DNA of 64,000 bases, from assembly GCA_002794705.1 (NCBI GenBank), contig PGTK01000007.1, positions 1 through 64,000 on the forward strand, read 5' to 3'. Positions 9,368-18,680 of this stretch are shown one piece after another; position 1 is the first letter of the stretch, and each line of letters starts with the position of its first letter. Position numbers and translations under genes: made by a program. Source of the stretch: Candidatus Thermofonsia Clade 1 bacterium. Its GTDB lineage: Bacteria; Chloroflexota; Anaerolineae; Aggregatilineales; UBA2796. A model generated the notes under the pieces. It ran no database searches, was not told where the DNA came from, and worked only from the letters and a program-made list of their open reading frames with translations.

Positions 9368-11204
9368 CTCTCAGCCGTCTTCGCAGAGCAAGGTTTTTCA
9401 AGGTGAGATGGGCTATGGTAGCATACACAGTGCAGTTCATGACGATCCACAGCGGGAAAAAGCCCAAAGGCGTGTAGTTCCGCCCGAAAAGACTCGGCAG
9501 CAAGACGAGCGCGTCACGCAAGTCGGCGTATCGGTTCAGGAATAGGCTGATCAGGATATTCGGCGCACTCGCGCTAAACCGTGCGCTAGTCGCACTGAGC
9601 AACATCGGCTGCGATAGGGCGACCAACAGGCTGAAAGTAAGGATCGGCACGCCGAGAATGACGATCAGCGCAAAGCCAGTCAGCGCTACATGGCGCGAGC
9701 CTGCCCACATGCCCAAGGCTACCGTCGCTTTCATGCGCCACCATACCTCCGCTATATGCAGCACCAGCAGAATGCCTAGCCCTACTAGATACCACTCCCG
9801 TTCGGCTATCAGCCTTGTGCCTATCTTGAAGAGACTGATCAGCACTGCTGCTGCGCTGATTGCGCGTACACCAATCTCTAAGAGTGCCACGCGCCATGCG
9901 CGCAGCCGTAGAACAGCGAAGGAAGCGTTCACAAAGGCTTCCTCAGGCAGTGGCGTTGCCCTCAACAGATCATCGGTCTCGTGCCATGGCGTCCTGCGCT
10001 GCTGTGGGACAAAGATAGCATAAAAAGCCGTGGCAATGAGCGCCAAAGAGAGGGTTGCTATCGCCGATGCGTGGAAAACTGTCACGAGGCGATCGGAAGG
10101 CAGGGCGATGAAAACAAGGCACGCTGCGATCAGAATGCCCACACCAAGAAGTTGCCACAGCTGCAGCGAGCGCAGCACTTTCTGGAAGTTTGGCAGGCGC
10201 TGGATGTACTCAAGGAGGATGTTCGGCGCATTCCCACCTGAGATGAGCCAGCGAAAAGGCAGCTGCTTGTGCAACGGATGCCTATTTTGCGCCTTGCGCT
10301 GCTGCCACAAACGTCTCATGCCTGTCACTACAGCAATGGGTAGCATATACAACAGCCACAGACCGTATTGCACACCTAACACGGTCATAGCCGTGTAGCG
10401 GTAACTATCTTTGTGAATTTCCCACTCTACCCATTTGGGCAGGCGCACGAACCAAATCTCAAGGCGCTGTGAGAGGTCTGCCATTTGAGTCCCATCACGC
10501 CTTGATCCCCCGGAGATTTTGAATAGTTCACTCTCCAAACTGACAGGCATCATCAAAATCCACAAAGCCGCCGCCGATGCTCCAAGAACGATCAGTACAC
10601 GCCATATGACGCGCTGCGCCGCTGCAAAGTTCCCAACATTGACCAGCGCCAACATCCGTATGAACGGCTCCATGCAGAAAAGGCTGAAAACGCCCAGCGT
10701 CGCCTCATTACACAGCCAGTATACGTCGCCTCTGATGCAGCCGTGCGTCTCTTCTAAGCCTTGCAGCCACATGAACAGGCACAGCGCCACGCGCAGCCCG
10801 ACCTCCACTGCCATCACCTGCCACGCTCGCAGATTTGCCACTGCGTTGTAGGCGCGATGATAGGCTTGTGGCGGCAATGCCTCCGGTATACTCGCTGATC
10901 TCAAGACCCGTTTTTGAAAAAGCGGGATGCACAGATACGCAACTGTGCCAAGCGATAGTGCAGCTGCACTAAGGAGGCTCAGCCCATCTAGCACAAGGCG
11001 GCGCAATGGCGAGTTCAAAGGCGCGCTGATGCCGTGCAGTAAGCCTGCTATCAGCGGCAAGCCAAACAGGCAAAACACGCCCCAGTAGGGTAACCGATTC
11101 AGCCACTTGGCGCCACGTTGCCCAAGCAAGCTAGCAAAGACAGGGTTAGGCGCGCCTTGCCACAGCTCGCCGTTGATACGCAATGCCCTCAGCACAATAT
11201 CCAT
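9360..11204 (-). CDS. double-length ABC-2-permease-like membrane protein
   Basis: 614 residues, made of two copies of the same unit seen singly in the neighbours. The N-terminal copy begins LWQGAPNPVFASLLGQRG and has a degenerate loop (VLRSASIPEALPPQAY, then LRAWQ) and MEPFIRMLALVNVG. The C-terminal copy begins near residue 315 (SGGNAPNILLEYI) and keeps LLRATPLPEEAFVNASF, LRAWR and EVWWRMKATVALGM. About twelve hydrophobic segments are expected. A tandem duplication with fusion, making a pseudo-dimeric permease subunit, is inferred. It ends 8 bases inside the next gene and starts 30 bases after the gene upstream. Confidence 0.65.
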   Translation of the reverse strand: MDIVLRALRINGELWQGAPNPVFASLLGQRGAKWLNRLPYWGVFCLFGLPLIAGLLHGISAPLNSPLRRLVLDGLSLLSAAALSLGTVAYLCIPLFQKRVLRSASIPEALPPQAYHRAYNAVANLRAWQVMAVEVGLRVALCLFMWLQGLEETHGCIRGDVYWLCNEATLGVFSLFCMEPFIRMLALVNVGNFAAAQRVIWRVLIVLGASAAALWILMMPVSLESELFKISGGSRRDGTQMADLSQRLEIWFVRLPKWVEWEIHKDSYRYTAMTVLGVQYGLWLLYMLPIAVVTGMRRLWQQRKAQNRHPLHKQLPFRWLISGGNAPNILLEYIQRLPNFQKVLRSLQLWQLLGVGILIAACLVFIALPSDRLVTVFHASAIATLSLALIATAFYAIFVPQQRRTPWHETDDLLRATPLPEEAFVNASFAVLRLRAWRVALLEIGVRAISAAAVLISLFKIGTRLIAEREWYLVGLGILLVLHIAEVWWRMKATVALGMWAGSRHVALTGFALIVILGVPILTFSLLVALSQPMLLSATSARFSASAPNILISLFLNRYADLRDALVLLPSLFGRNYTPLGFFPLWIVMNCTVYATIAHLTLKNLALRRRLRDV

Positions 11205-11234
11205 TGTTCAGCTCCTGAAATTTGAAGCAGCCCG

Positions 11235-12053
11235 TCAGATGGTTTGGCTGAGTCGCCTCAGCGCCATCTCAGCCACGCGCTCATAGAAGAAAAAGGTGCC
11301 GCCTGCCGCGAGCAGCGCACAAAACGGCATTCCGCACAAAAAACCGAGCGTGAACTCGCCCAAGAGCATCAGCAGCAGCAGGCCATAGCAGACTGCGAGA
11401 TAGCCCGCCTGCAGCACATGCAGCCCGATCATGCTAAGCGACGCCATAATCGCAGCACTGGTAGGTCTGGGGAAAATGAGCGCTAAGAGTAAGCTGATCC
11501 CGATCACGGCGCGCATCCGCCACCAGACCTCTAACAAGTACAAACTCGCCAAAAAGATGGCAGTGACGGTCAGGGTGAGCGCTAATGAGACACCTGTGCG
11601 CACTGCGGGTAGCACTACGAGGGTCACGACGGCGGCGCGTAGGGCGACCTCTAGGGCGACCACTCGCCAGACGCGCAGCTGCACTACCGCATACTTCGCC
11701 GCTGTGATCTCGCGTGGCGGCAAGCGCGAGAGCCGCAGCAAGTCCCACGTGCCGCGCTCAGCCTCTTGCTGAACAGCGCTGACCGCCACCAGCACATAAA
11801 AAACGTTGGCAGCCAACATGACTGCCAACGAACCGAAAAACAGCGCAACTAAAACTGTGATGTATAGGTTCGACTCTGGGCTGCCGACTGCGACCGCCTC
11901 GATCAGCCACCACAGCGCCGCCAAGCTGACTCCTGCTCCGATGATCAGCTGGGCATCGCGGCGCAAACGCTCTGGGCAGAAGTGGCGCGTATTCAGCTGA
12001 TAGAGCGGATTGTGCGTTGGATAGATGAGCTGTCTGAGAAAGTAGTCTATCAT
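11235..12053 (-). CDS. ABC-2-permease-like membrane protein
   Basis: 272 residues and about six hydrophobic segments. The N-terminus YPTHNPLYQLNTRHF fits the family pattern of an Asn-Pro close to the start. It has the loop LLRLSRLPPREITAAKYAVV with QLRVWR, and LEVWWRMRAVIGISLLLALI. The start ATG at 12053 overlaps the upstream stop (ATGA), so translation is coupled. It is the best-preserved single-unit member together with 8510-9367. Substrate and partner are unknown. Confidence 0.68.
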   Translation of the reverse strand: MIDYFLRQLIYPTHNPLYQLNTRHFCPERLRRDAQLIIGAGVSLAALWWLIEAVAVGSPESNLYITVLVALFFGSLAVMLAANVFYVLVAVSAVQQEAERGTWDLLRLSRLPPREITAAKYAVVQLRVWRVVALEVALRAAVVTLVVLPAVRTGVSLALTLTVTAIFLASLYLLEVWWRMRAVIGISLLLALIFPRPTSAAIMASLSMIGLHVLQAGYLAVCYGLLLLMLLGEFTLGFLCGMPFCALLAAGGTFFFYERVAEMALRRLSQTI

Positions 12054-12910
12054 GCTGGCTCACTGCGTTTGAGCGCGTTAGCGACTGCCTTCAAAGTGAG
12101 TTTGGTCAGCCACCTGTGGCTGAAACGCGGGATGAGCCACACAAGGGGTATCGTGCCGAAGGTCAAGTAAGAGTATAGGTTATCAGGGCTGAAAGCTGCA
12201 ATCACATAGAGCGTAACGTAGCCGAACATCACGCCTATCATGATGCCATGCGATCCCAGCCCAACTAGAAAGGTCAACATGCCCGCCAACAAGGGATTGT
12301 TCGAGCGCACAGTCCACAAAATGGCTGTGCTGCCCAATGCGCGCATCCGCCACAGCGGCTCAAGGATGTAGGTTGTGGCAAACACGAAAAAGACCACAAC
12401 AACGAATGTGTCGCCTGATGAGGAGATGCGCCATTGGTTTGGTAGCAAGAAATCCGCTATGATGAAAGCAGCAAGCGCAAGGCGCACGGCGCACTCAAAC
12501 GCCATGAAACGCCACACGCGCAGTTGCCATGCCGCAAACTCGGCTGCAATGATTTCGTGTTCCTCAAGCCCAGTCACGCGCAGCATGTCTATCTCTTCTC
12601 TGCGCGCCCGCAGCTTTTGAGCAGTGCTTAGCGCTGTAGCAGCGTATATGGTGTTGCTCACCAAGAGCAGCAGCACAGCAGGATAAAATAACCACGCGCC
12701 GATCTGCCCAGATAGGGCGTAAGCGTCTGAGCTTGGCGTGCTTCGCGCCACTGCAACAAATACGCCCAGCCCAATGCCCAGTATAGCGCCCAGTCCCAAG
12801 ATCAGCCCGCCCTGCCAGCCGATGCGCGCCACGTCTAGCGCACGCACGCGGTAGGTGAACAGCGGCGTGGTCAGGCGTGGCAACTTCGCTTGTAGCACAG
12901 CGTTAAACAT
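12050..12910 (-). CDS. ABC-2-permease-like membrane protein, first gene of the array
   Basis: 286 residues, six or so hydrophobic segments. The family blocks are MLRVTGLEEHEIIAAEFAAW with QLRVWR, and LEPLWRMRALGSTAILW. The loop is the most diverged of the single-unit proteins (TGLEEHE in place of TPLPxxE). ATG at 12910 follows GAGGAG with an 8-base spacer. It heads the operon running to 7669, and a good promoter lies just upstream (12945-12975). No transporter ATPase lies on either side; the next gene upstream is divergent. Confidence 0.66.
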   Translation of the reverse strand: MFNAVLQAKLPRLTTPLFTYRVRALDVARIGWQGGLILGLGAILGIGLGVFVAVARSTPSSDAYALSGQIGAWLFYPAVLLLLVSNTIYAATALSTAQKLRARREEIDMLRVTGLEEHEIIAAEFAAWQLRVWRFMAFECAVRLALAAFIIADFLLPNQWRISSSGDTFVVVVFFVFATTYILEPLWRMRALGSTAILWTVRSNNPLLAGMLTFLVGLGSHGIMIGVMFGYVTLYVIAAFSPDNLYSYLTFGTIPLVWLIPRFSHRWLTKLTLKAVANALKRSEPA

Positions 12911-12944
12911 CTACCGATCTCCTCAATCGCCCTTCGACATGCTC

Positions 12945-12975
12945 ATTATACGCTTGCACTGTCTAATTCGCTCAA
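12945..12975 (-). promoter_or_regulatory. promoter of the permease-like operon
   Basis: On the minus strand a perfect -10 box TATAAT (12945-12950) is preceded by TTGAGC (12970-12975) at 19 bases, slightly long. It reads into the ATG at 12910. Confidence 0.55.
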
Positions 12976-13228
12976 ATGTTATGAAGACTTAATACTTGCG
13001 CACATGCGCTCCAGCTAGAGAGGCAGTCAGAGGTTGCCACACTACTTCCTGAACGTTTGAGTTCAAAGGTCAGTTCGCCCGACAAAGCACGCCCTGCGTG
13101 CTACATCGCAGTGCCAAGCGCCCATATTTATCCGCGCATTGCCGCGGCTCTACCATAAAACGCATAAAACATGGTACATTTCATAGTCGGTTTTGGACGT
13201 GCGCCTGATGCCATGAAAGGACTGCGGA
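12976..13228. other. divergent intergenic region, no gene seen
   Basis: Together with the promoter this is a 318-base gap between divergent genes. I see no ORF with family features, no RNA fold of known type and no strong repeat. An AT-richer patch at about 13155-13185 (CATAAAACGCATAAAACATGG) may hold the promoter of the acetyltransferase gene. Confidence 0.4.
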
Positions 13229-14179
13229 GTGGTCACAGTTCGGCTTGCCACATTGCAGGATAGCGCGGCGATCTGTGCCGTTCACTGCTCAGATGTGCCT
13301 GCTTGGACGCGCCTGACTGCCGACGGGCAGATTGTGACGGCGGATTACGCCTCGCTCAGCTTGTATGAGCGCTGGCAACACGGCGGCGCTTGGTTGAGCC
13401 TTGAGACGTGCGCTGTGCATTTGAATCGGCTTTTGGCGGGCGGCGGCTTTCCGCTGGTTGCCTGTGTAGATGGGCAAGTAGTGGCTGAGGCGGAGGTCTA
13501 TGAGAGTTTTGAGCCGCCGCCGTTCGGTCACAACCTTGAGATCGGTGTGATCGCCACTCACGCGGATCATCAGCGGCGCGGCTACGGCACGGCGCTTGTG
13601 CAGTACATCCTACAGATGGCGCGCATGATGCGCTGTGAGCGGCTGTGCGTCTCGGATGCAGATGCGCAGGGCTTCTATCAGAAACTGGGCTTTCGGCACA
13701 CTTTGAGCGGCTATGGCGTGCGCATTCCCACTGAGGCGGGGCGCATTCTCTATCAAGCCGTTGAGCTGAAGGGGCGCGAGCCTGAGCAGGTCAAAGGCTG
13801 GTACATGCCTTTTGGCAGGTATCGGGGCAGCCGCCAAGAGTGGGATAAACTCTTTCCGCAGGTCTGGGCGGCGGGCTTGCCGGAGTTGCTCAGTCGGGCT
13901 GCGGTGCATTTGCAGATGACTCTGAGCGGCGGTCAGCGCGCCATTGTCTTTTTGAGCGAACCTGACCTGCCTGAAGCGCAACCGAACGAAATGCACCTCG
14001 CTTGCTGGTCAGAGCGCCCGCCCACGCCTTTGCTGATCGCTGCTTTGCGTGACTGGGCGTATCGGCAGGGCATTCCTTCGCTCCTGACCTACATCTGGGA
14101 GACCGACGCGCATTTGTTGCCCAATTCGGCAACGCAGACTGAGTACAGCCAGACCTTCTACGAACATAATCTGCAGTGA
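13229..14179 (+). CDS. GNAT-family N-acetyltransferase
   Basis: 316 residues. The N-terminal half is a GNAT domain (VRLATLQDSAAICAVHC; then LEIGVIATHADHQRRGYGTALVQYIL with the acetyl-CoA loop QRRGYGTA, and DAQGFYQKLGF). The C-terminal half (about residues 190-316) lacks a clear CoA loop and may be a degenerate second GNAT unit. The acceptor substrate is unknown. The GTG start at 13229 is the first in frame with AAAGGA a little upstream. Its stop overlaps the next start (TGATG), so the two genes are coupled. Confidence 0.75.
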   Translation: MVTVRLATLQDSAAICAVHCSDVPAWTRLTADGQIVTADYASLSLYERWQHGGAWLSLETCAVHLNRLLAGGGFPLVACVDGQVVAEAEVYESFEPPPFGHNLEIGVIATHADHQRRGYGTALVQYILQMARMMRCERLCVSDADAQGFYQKLGFRHTLSGYGVRIPTEAGRILYQAVELKGREPEQVKGWYMPFGRYRGSRQEWDKLFPQVWAAGLPELLSRAAVHLQMTLSGGQRAIVFLSEPDLPEAQPNEMHLACWSERPPTPLLIAALRDWAYRQGIPSLLTYIWETDAHLLPNSATQTEYSQTFYEHNLQ

Positions 14180-15030
14180 TGTCCACGCCTGAGCCAACTG
14201 AGACGCCTAAGCCCTCTGATAGCTTGCCCTTGCCTGAGCAGCCCGCTTGGATGAAGGCGATCCCGCCGCCTGAGCCTGAGATCGCCCCGCTGTCTGTGCC
14301 TAAGGCGCCTAATAGCGCTCTTGAGAATCAGGTTGATGAGCGCATCGCAGAGGCAGTAGCCGAAGACGCCGATTCGCCTTTTGAGGAGGAAGACTTCGAG
14401 GCGGATGAAGAGGCGGACGAGCTGGACGAGTCAGAGCGCCTTCTGACCTTCGATCCGCTCTTCATCTACGGCATTGCCCTCGTCGTGACCGTGCTGGGAT
14501 TGGGCGGAATGCCGCTAGAGACCCGTCTGACACTGGTCTGGACGGCGCTGAGTCTGTTGGGCGTTTTAGCGATTTTGGTGGATGAAATTGACGTGCCGCG
14601 TCCGACTGTGCGAGATCTGGCTATCGGGATGGGCTATGCGGCTCTGGTGGGCATCCCGCTCTTGGTGATCGGCAATCCGCAGCTGCGGCGCATTGCCGCC
14701 GATTTGTTCAGCGGCATGAGCGCTACGAGCGTCTTTTTGCTCTTGATCTTCGCTATGCCCGCCGCTGAGACGCTCTTTTTTCGCGGAGTCTTTTTGGCAT
14801 CGCGGGGTTTGTTGATGAGCGCACTGGCAGGTGGCGTGTGGTCATGCCTCTTGCTTTTAGCAGGGCTAAATGTGACCGCTTATCCATTCGTGGCGCTTGT
14901 GATCGGCGCGGCGCTCATCGCCCTAAACTTCCTCTATAGCTATCTTGCCGCTGTTTATAACTTGTTCAGCGCGTGGGCGTGCCAGATCGCCATGAACGCG
15001 CTTTTGCTGTGGCTGCCGAGCCTGCTCTAG
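14179..15030 (+). CDS. membrane protein, possibly degenerate CPBP-type
   Basis: 283 residues from the ATG at 14179, which overlaps the upstream stop (TGATG). GTG at 14176 is an alternative start. Residues 1-85 are Pro- and Glu/Asp-rich and probably disordered in the cytoplasm. About six hydrophobic segments follow. AAETLFFRGVFLASRG recalls the first motif of CPBP intramembrane proteases (EExxxR), but the second Glu is Thr and the later Phe/His motif is not evident, so protease activity is doubtful. I do not recognise it further. Confidence 0.5.
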   Translation: MSTPEPTETPKPSDSLPLPEQPAWMKAIPPPEPEIAPLSVPKAPNSALENQVDERIAEAVAEDADSPFEEEDFEADEEADELDESERLLTFDPLFIYGIALVVTVLGLGGMPLETRLTLVWTALSLLGVLAILVDEIDVPRPTVRDLAIGMGYAALVGIPLLVIGNPQLRRIAADLFSGMSATSVFLLLIFAMPAAETLFFRGVFLASRGLLMSALAGGVWSCLLLLAGLNVTAYPFVALVIGAALIALNFLYSYLAAVYNLFSAWACQIAMNALLLWLPSLL

Positions 15031-15031
15031 C

Positions 15032-15577
15032 CTATGAGCGCACTGCTTCAATCAGGAACCAGCCCAGCATCAGCAGGATGATCGCGCTGCCCTGCCCATA
15101 GAATAAGGCTGCCGTGCCGAGCAACGCTGTTGCCGCTGCTGTCAAGACGCCTACCACTGCCCGCTCAGGCGTGATGCCCGTTTTGCTGCTGTTCCGCACT
15201 GCCTCAACGAGGAACCACGCCAACACAATCGGGATGAGCGCGGATACCTGATCCATGACTAGCGCCGTCAAGCCTAGCCAAGCGACGCTGAGCAACGTAA
15301 CGACCTGCAGAATCACAGAGGCGAGTGGGCTGTGTGGGCGCTCGGAGGCTTGTGCTTTCTTTTGCTTGGCGCGCACTAAGTCCTGCAAGCCGATTACATC
15401 CGCCTCTTGTTCTTCCAGCGAATGGCCGCATTTGCGGCAAAAGCGCGCATTGGCAGGATTGATCGCGCTACACTGCGTGCAATAGAGCAATTCGCCCGCC
15501 TCCGCCTCGATGAGTTCGGGCAGTTCGCCATCAGCCTCAAGGTTGATTCGGCGCTTGGAATCGAGTCCGCTTGACAT
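15032..15577 (-). CDS. zinc-ribbon membrane protein
   Basis: 181 residues. A zinc ribbon lies near the N-terminus (YCTQCSAINPANARFCRKCG, two CxxC pairs). A linker rich in Lys and Gln follows, then four hydrophobic segments (ASVILQVVTLLSVAWLGLTA, ALIPIVLAWFLVEAV, AVVGVLTAAATALLGTAAL, SAIILLMLGWFLIEAV). The last three look like repeated two-helix units. ATG at 15577 with GGAG 7 bases upstream is preferred to the TTG at 15589. Converges with 14179-15030 across 1 base. Function unknown. Confidence 0.6.
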   Translation of the reverse strand: MSSGLDSKRRINLEADGELPELIEAEAGELLYCTQCSAINPANARFCRKCGHSLEEQEADVIGLQDLVRAKQKKAQASERPHSPLASVILQVVTLLSVAWLGLTALVMDQVSALIPIVLAWFLVEAVRNSSKTGITPERAVVGVLTAAATALLGTAALFYGQGSAIILLMLGWFLIEAVRS

Positions 15578-15605
15578 ATCGCTCTCCAATATATGCCTCT
15601 AGACA

Positions 15606-18600
15606 CTATACATCTTCTGAGAGCGCAGGTAGCGCCACTGTGAAAGTTGAGCCGCGCCCTAACGCGCTCTCCAGCCAGACCTTGCCGCGCTGCATCTCGA
15701 CCAGTTGGCGCGTGATCGGCAAGCCGAGTCCCGTGCCGGGAAATTCGCGCACCACAGAGCCGTCTACTTGGCGGAAGGGGTCGAAGATCATCTCGAAATG
15801 CTCAGGCGCAATGCCAATGCCGCTATCCGCTATGGCGACGCATAACCACTTGCCCATCATCAGCGGCACGCCCGCTATCGGCTCAGTAATGTGCTGGGCG
15901 TAGGCGCGTATGGCAATGCCGCCCTCACGGGTGAACTTCACAGCGTTGCTGAGCAGATTCAGGAACACTTGGCGCAAACGGACGCTATCCGCCTGCACTT
16001 TGGGCAAGTCTTGCGGCACGTCAATGTAGAGTGAGAGGCGTTTCGCCTCCGCTAGAGGCGCGATCTGTGCGATAGCAGCCTGCAGCACAGGCTGAACATC
16101 GAGCGGCTCTAGCGATAGGGTCATGCGCCCCGATTCAATCTTGGCGAGGTCTAGCACATCGTTGATCAGGGCGAGCAAGTGCGTCGCGTTATCGTAGACT
16201 CGTTGCAAACGCTCACGCTGTTTCTCAGTCAGGCTGCCATACACGCCCTTGATGACCATCTCAGTGTAGCCCATGATGGCGTTCAGCGGCGTGCGTAGCT
16301 CATGGCTCATGGTGGCCAGAAATTGGCTTTTGAGTTCGTTCGCCTCTAGCGCACGGCTGTAGAGATCGGCATTTTCAACGGCAAGCGCCACCTGCGTGGC
16401 TAGGGTACGGCATGTTTCGATCTCTTCATAGGTGAAGGAGCGCGCTACGCCTACGACATCCACGCCAATCGAGCCGATCAAGCGCCCTTTGACGGACATA
16501 CCCGCTACAATCAGCGAACGAATGCCGTTATAGCGCAGCAGCGGCAACACTTCAGCCACGCGCTCATCTTGCTCAACATCATTGCAGACGATCACGTCTT
16601 GATCGGCTAGATATTTGAAGAGCGTCATGGGAATTTCGCCCAGTCCGTATGGGCTAGGCGGATACTCTGCGACCAAATGTGCCTGATCGCTACTGGGCGA
16701 AAGCAGCACAATGCCGCAGTGATCCACCTTGAGCAAGCGCACAATCTGCTCAGCGGCAAGCGTAAGGATATGGTTGCGATCCAGCGAGGCGGAGAGCAGC
16801 GTGCCAATCTTATGGAGCGATTCAAGGCGGCGGGCGCGCTCTTTCAGCTGCATGGCGGCATTGGTCAGTTGATTGAACAGCGCGGCATTCTCAAGCGCCA
16901 GTGAAATTTGCGTGGCGATTGTGGCAAAAACTTGCTGCTCATCAGGGCCGAAGGCGTGCGGACGATCGCTTTGCATACTCAGCACGCCGATCACGGCGCC
17001 GTTGCGCGCCCGCAACGGCACGCCCAGCCAAGAGGCAATGGTCGGCGGCTGGTCGGTCAGGCGCATTCGCCGAATGCCTAGTGACTCAATCCATTGGCGT
17101 TGTGACGCCAAATCTTCGATGTAGAACGGCTTGCCGCTCCTGATCACGTAGCCGCCAAAGCCGCTGACGGGATAGCTCTGCCCGCTGGGCAGTGTGACGC
17201 CGTCGGCGTGCAGGTAGAGCGTCTGCATTCGATCCATGGCTTCGTCATAGCGCATGACGTAGAACGTTGAGACATCGAAGAGCGCCGCCACCTGCCTGCG
17301 AATATCATCCCAGACCTTATCAAGGTCGTAGGCGGCGACCAAATGCTGACTGATCGTGTTCAGCGCCGCCAACTGCTCCACTTTGGAGCGCTCAGCGGCA
17401 AACAGGCGCGCATTATCCAGCGCCATAGCCAGCTGATCGGCGATTCCCTGTAGGGTCTCGATATCTTCAGGCTGAAAGGCATGTGTTTGCCTGCTCTGCA
17501 CGTCCAATGTGCCGATCACGGCATCGCCGAGGCGCATCGGCAAGACCACCTCTGAGCCAATGGACATCAGCGCGTGGCGCAAGCCCGTCCGCTGATCGCT
17601 GCGCGAGTCGTTGATGAGCAGTGGGGCGCGTGTGCTGAGCGCTGCGTAATTCAGGTCATCAGCGGCAACGTGAATAGGTATCTCAGCCGTCTGCAAGTGA
17701 CCCTCAGGCGTGTAGACCGCCTTGATCTGCAGCGCGTTTTTCTCTAGCAACAAAACCGCGACCAGATCGAAGCTGAAGAGCGCCTGTGTGACTGAGGCGA
17801 CTTGCCGTGCTAACGAGTCAATGTCCAATTTGGAGGTCGCGGCCCGTGAGACCTCCACGGCGGCGCGCAGACGGCGCGTCTGTTGCTGGAGCGAGTAGAG
17901 CAGCTGCTGTTGTTCGCCCAGACTCTGGATGATCGCGCCATAGCTGGTCATGCGCTGCTGATGATCGCGCATGGCGAACACGGCAAGGCGCACAGGCAAC
18001 GGCTTGCCGTCCGTGGTCTTTTGGGTCACATCGCCTGACCAGCCCGCCGCAGTGCGCGATTGCACAATCAAGTCGCGGGCAATGCGCATCTCTTCATCGC
18101 CGAAGTACAGCTCGCTGACGTTGCGCCCGATCATCTCCTGAGGCGTTGTGAAGCCGTAGAGCTGGGCAGCCGCGAGGTTCGCGTAAGTGATCGTGCCATC
18201 AAGCGCCGCTACATCAATAGCGACGTTCGCATTTTCCACCAATTGGCGGAAAATCTGCGGACTAGCAGGCCAAGCCAAGCGTGAGAGCGCCGACGCCGCA
18301 CTGCTCACGAACTGATAGGCGAGGGCTGTGCGCATTGGCTCCAGCGGCGTGGGCGACTTGATCAGCACCAAGCCATGCGGCTCATCGCCCGTCAAAAGCG
18401 GCAGCGCGACCGCACAACTATCAGGCGCAGTCTGAGGAGTCAAGCTAGTGGCAGCCTCATGCGCGATCTGGGGCAAGCGCGCATAGACCTCAGGCGTCGG
18501 ATTTTGTATCACTTGGACACTGACCTCAGCGCCCAGCAGCCACAGCAGCACGTCGCGCAGCGTCTCAATGACGTAAGGGATATCAGGCGCGCTCTCAAGC

Positions 18601-18674
18601 GTCTGTTGGGCAATATGGCAGGTGCGCAGCCAATCGCTCAGTGCATTTTGCTCAACGGAAGGCGCGCTTTCCAT
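15606..18674 (-). CDS. PAS/multi-GAF sensor histidine kinase
   Basis: Cytoplasmic sensor kinase of 1022 residues with no membrane segment. The order is a GAF-like N-terminal part (about 20-125), PAS (about 141-260, FRQLVENANVAIDVAALDG), GAF (about 280-420), GAF (about 440-610), GAF (about 640-790), HisKA with FLATMSHELRTPLNAIMGYT (phospho-His), and HATPase with the N box RLRQVFLNLLSNAVKF, G1 box IADSGIGIAPEHF and G2 box GTGLGLPITRQLV. No receiver domain is fused and no response regulator lies next to it, so its partner is elsewhere. The ligands of the GAF domains are unknown. Just upstream on the same strand is ygfZ, 6 bases away. Confidence 0.88.
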   Translation of the reverse strand: MESAPSVEQNALSDWLRTCHIAQQTLESAPDIPYVIETLRDVLLWLLGAEVSVQVIQNPTPEVYARLPQIAHEAATSLTPQTAPDSCAVALPLLTGDEPHGLVLIKSPTPLEPMRTALAYQFVSSAASALSRLAWPASPQIFRQLVENANVAIDVAALDGTITYANLAAAQLYGFTTPQEMIGRNVSELYFGDEEMRIARDLIVQSRTAAGWSGDVTQKTTDGKPLPVRLAVFAMRDHQQRMTSYGAIIQSLGEQQQLLYSLQQQTRRLRAAVEVSRAATSKLDIDSLARQVASVTQALFSFDLVAVLLLEKNALQIKAVYTPEGHLQTAEIPIHVAADDLNYAALSTRAPLLINDSRSDQRTGLRHALMSIGSEVVLPMRLGDAVIGTLDVQSRQTHAFQPEDIETLQGIADQLAMALDNARLFAAERSKVEQLAALNTISQHLVAAYDLDKVWDDIRRQVAALFDVSTFYVMRYDEAMDRMQTLYLHADGVTLPSGQSYPVSGFGGYVIRSGKPFYIEDLASQRQWIESLGIRRMRLTDQPPTIASWLGVPLRARNGAVIGVLSMQSDRPHAFGPDEQQVFATIATQISLALENAALFNQLTNAAMQLKERARRLESLHKIGTLLSASLDRNHILTLAAEQIVRLLKVDHCGIVLLSPSSDQAHLVAEYPPSPYGLGEIPMTLFKYLADQDVIVCNDVEQDERVAEVLPLLRYNGIRSLIVAGMSVKGRLIGSIGVDVVGVARSFTYEEIETCRTLATQVALAVENADLYSRALEANELKSQFLATMSHELRTPLNAIMGYTEMVIKGVYGSLTEKQRERLQRVYDNATHLLALINDVLDLAKIESGRMTLSLEPLDVQPVLQAAIAQIAPLAEAKRLSLYIDVPQDLPKVQADSVRLRQVFLNLLSNAVKFTREGGIAIRAYAQHITEPIAGVPLMMGKWLCVAIADSGIGIAPEHFEMIFDPFRQVDGSVVREFPGTGLGLPITRQLVEMQRGKVWLESALGRGSTFTVALPALSEDV

Positions 18675-18680
18675 TGCTCT

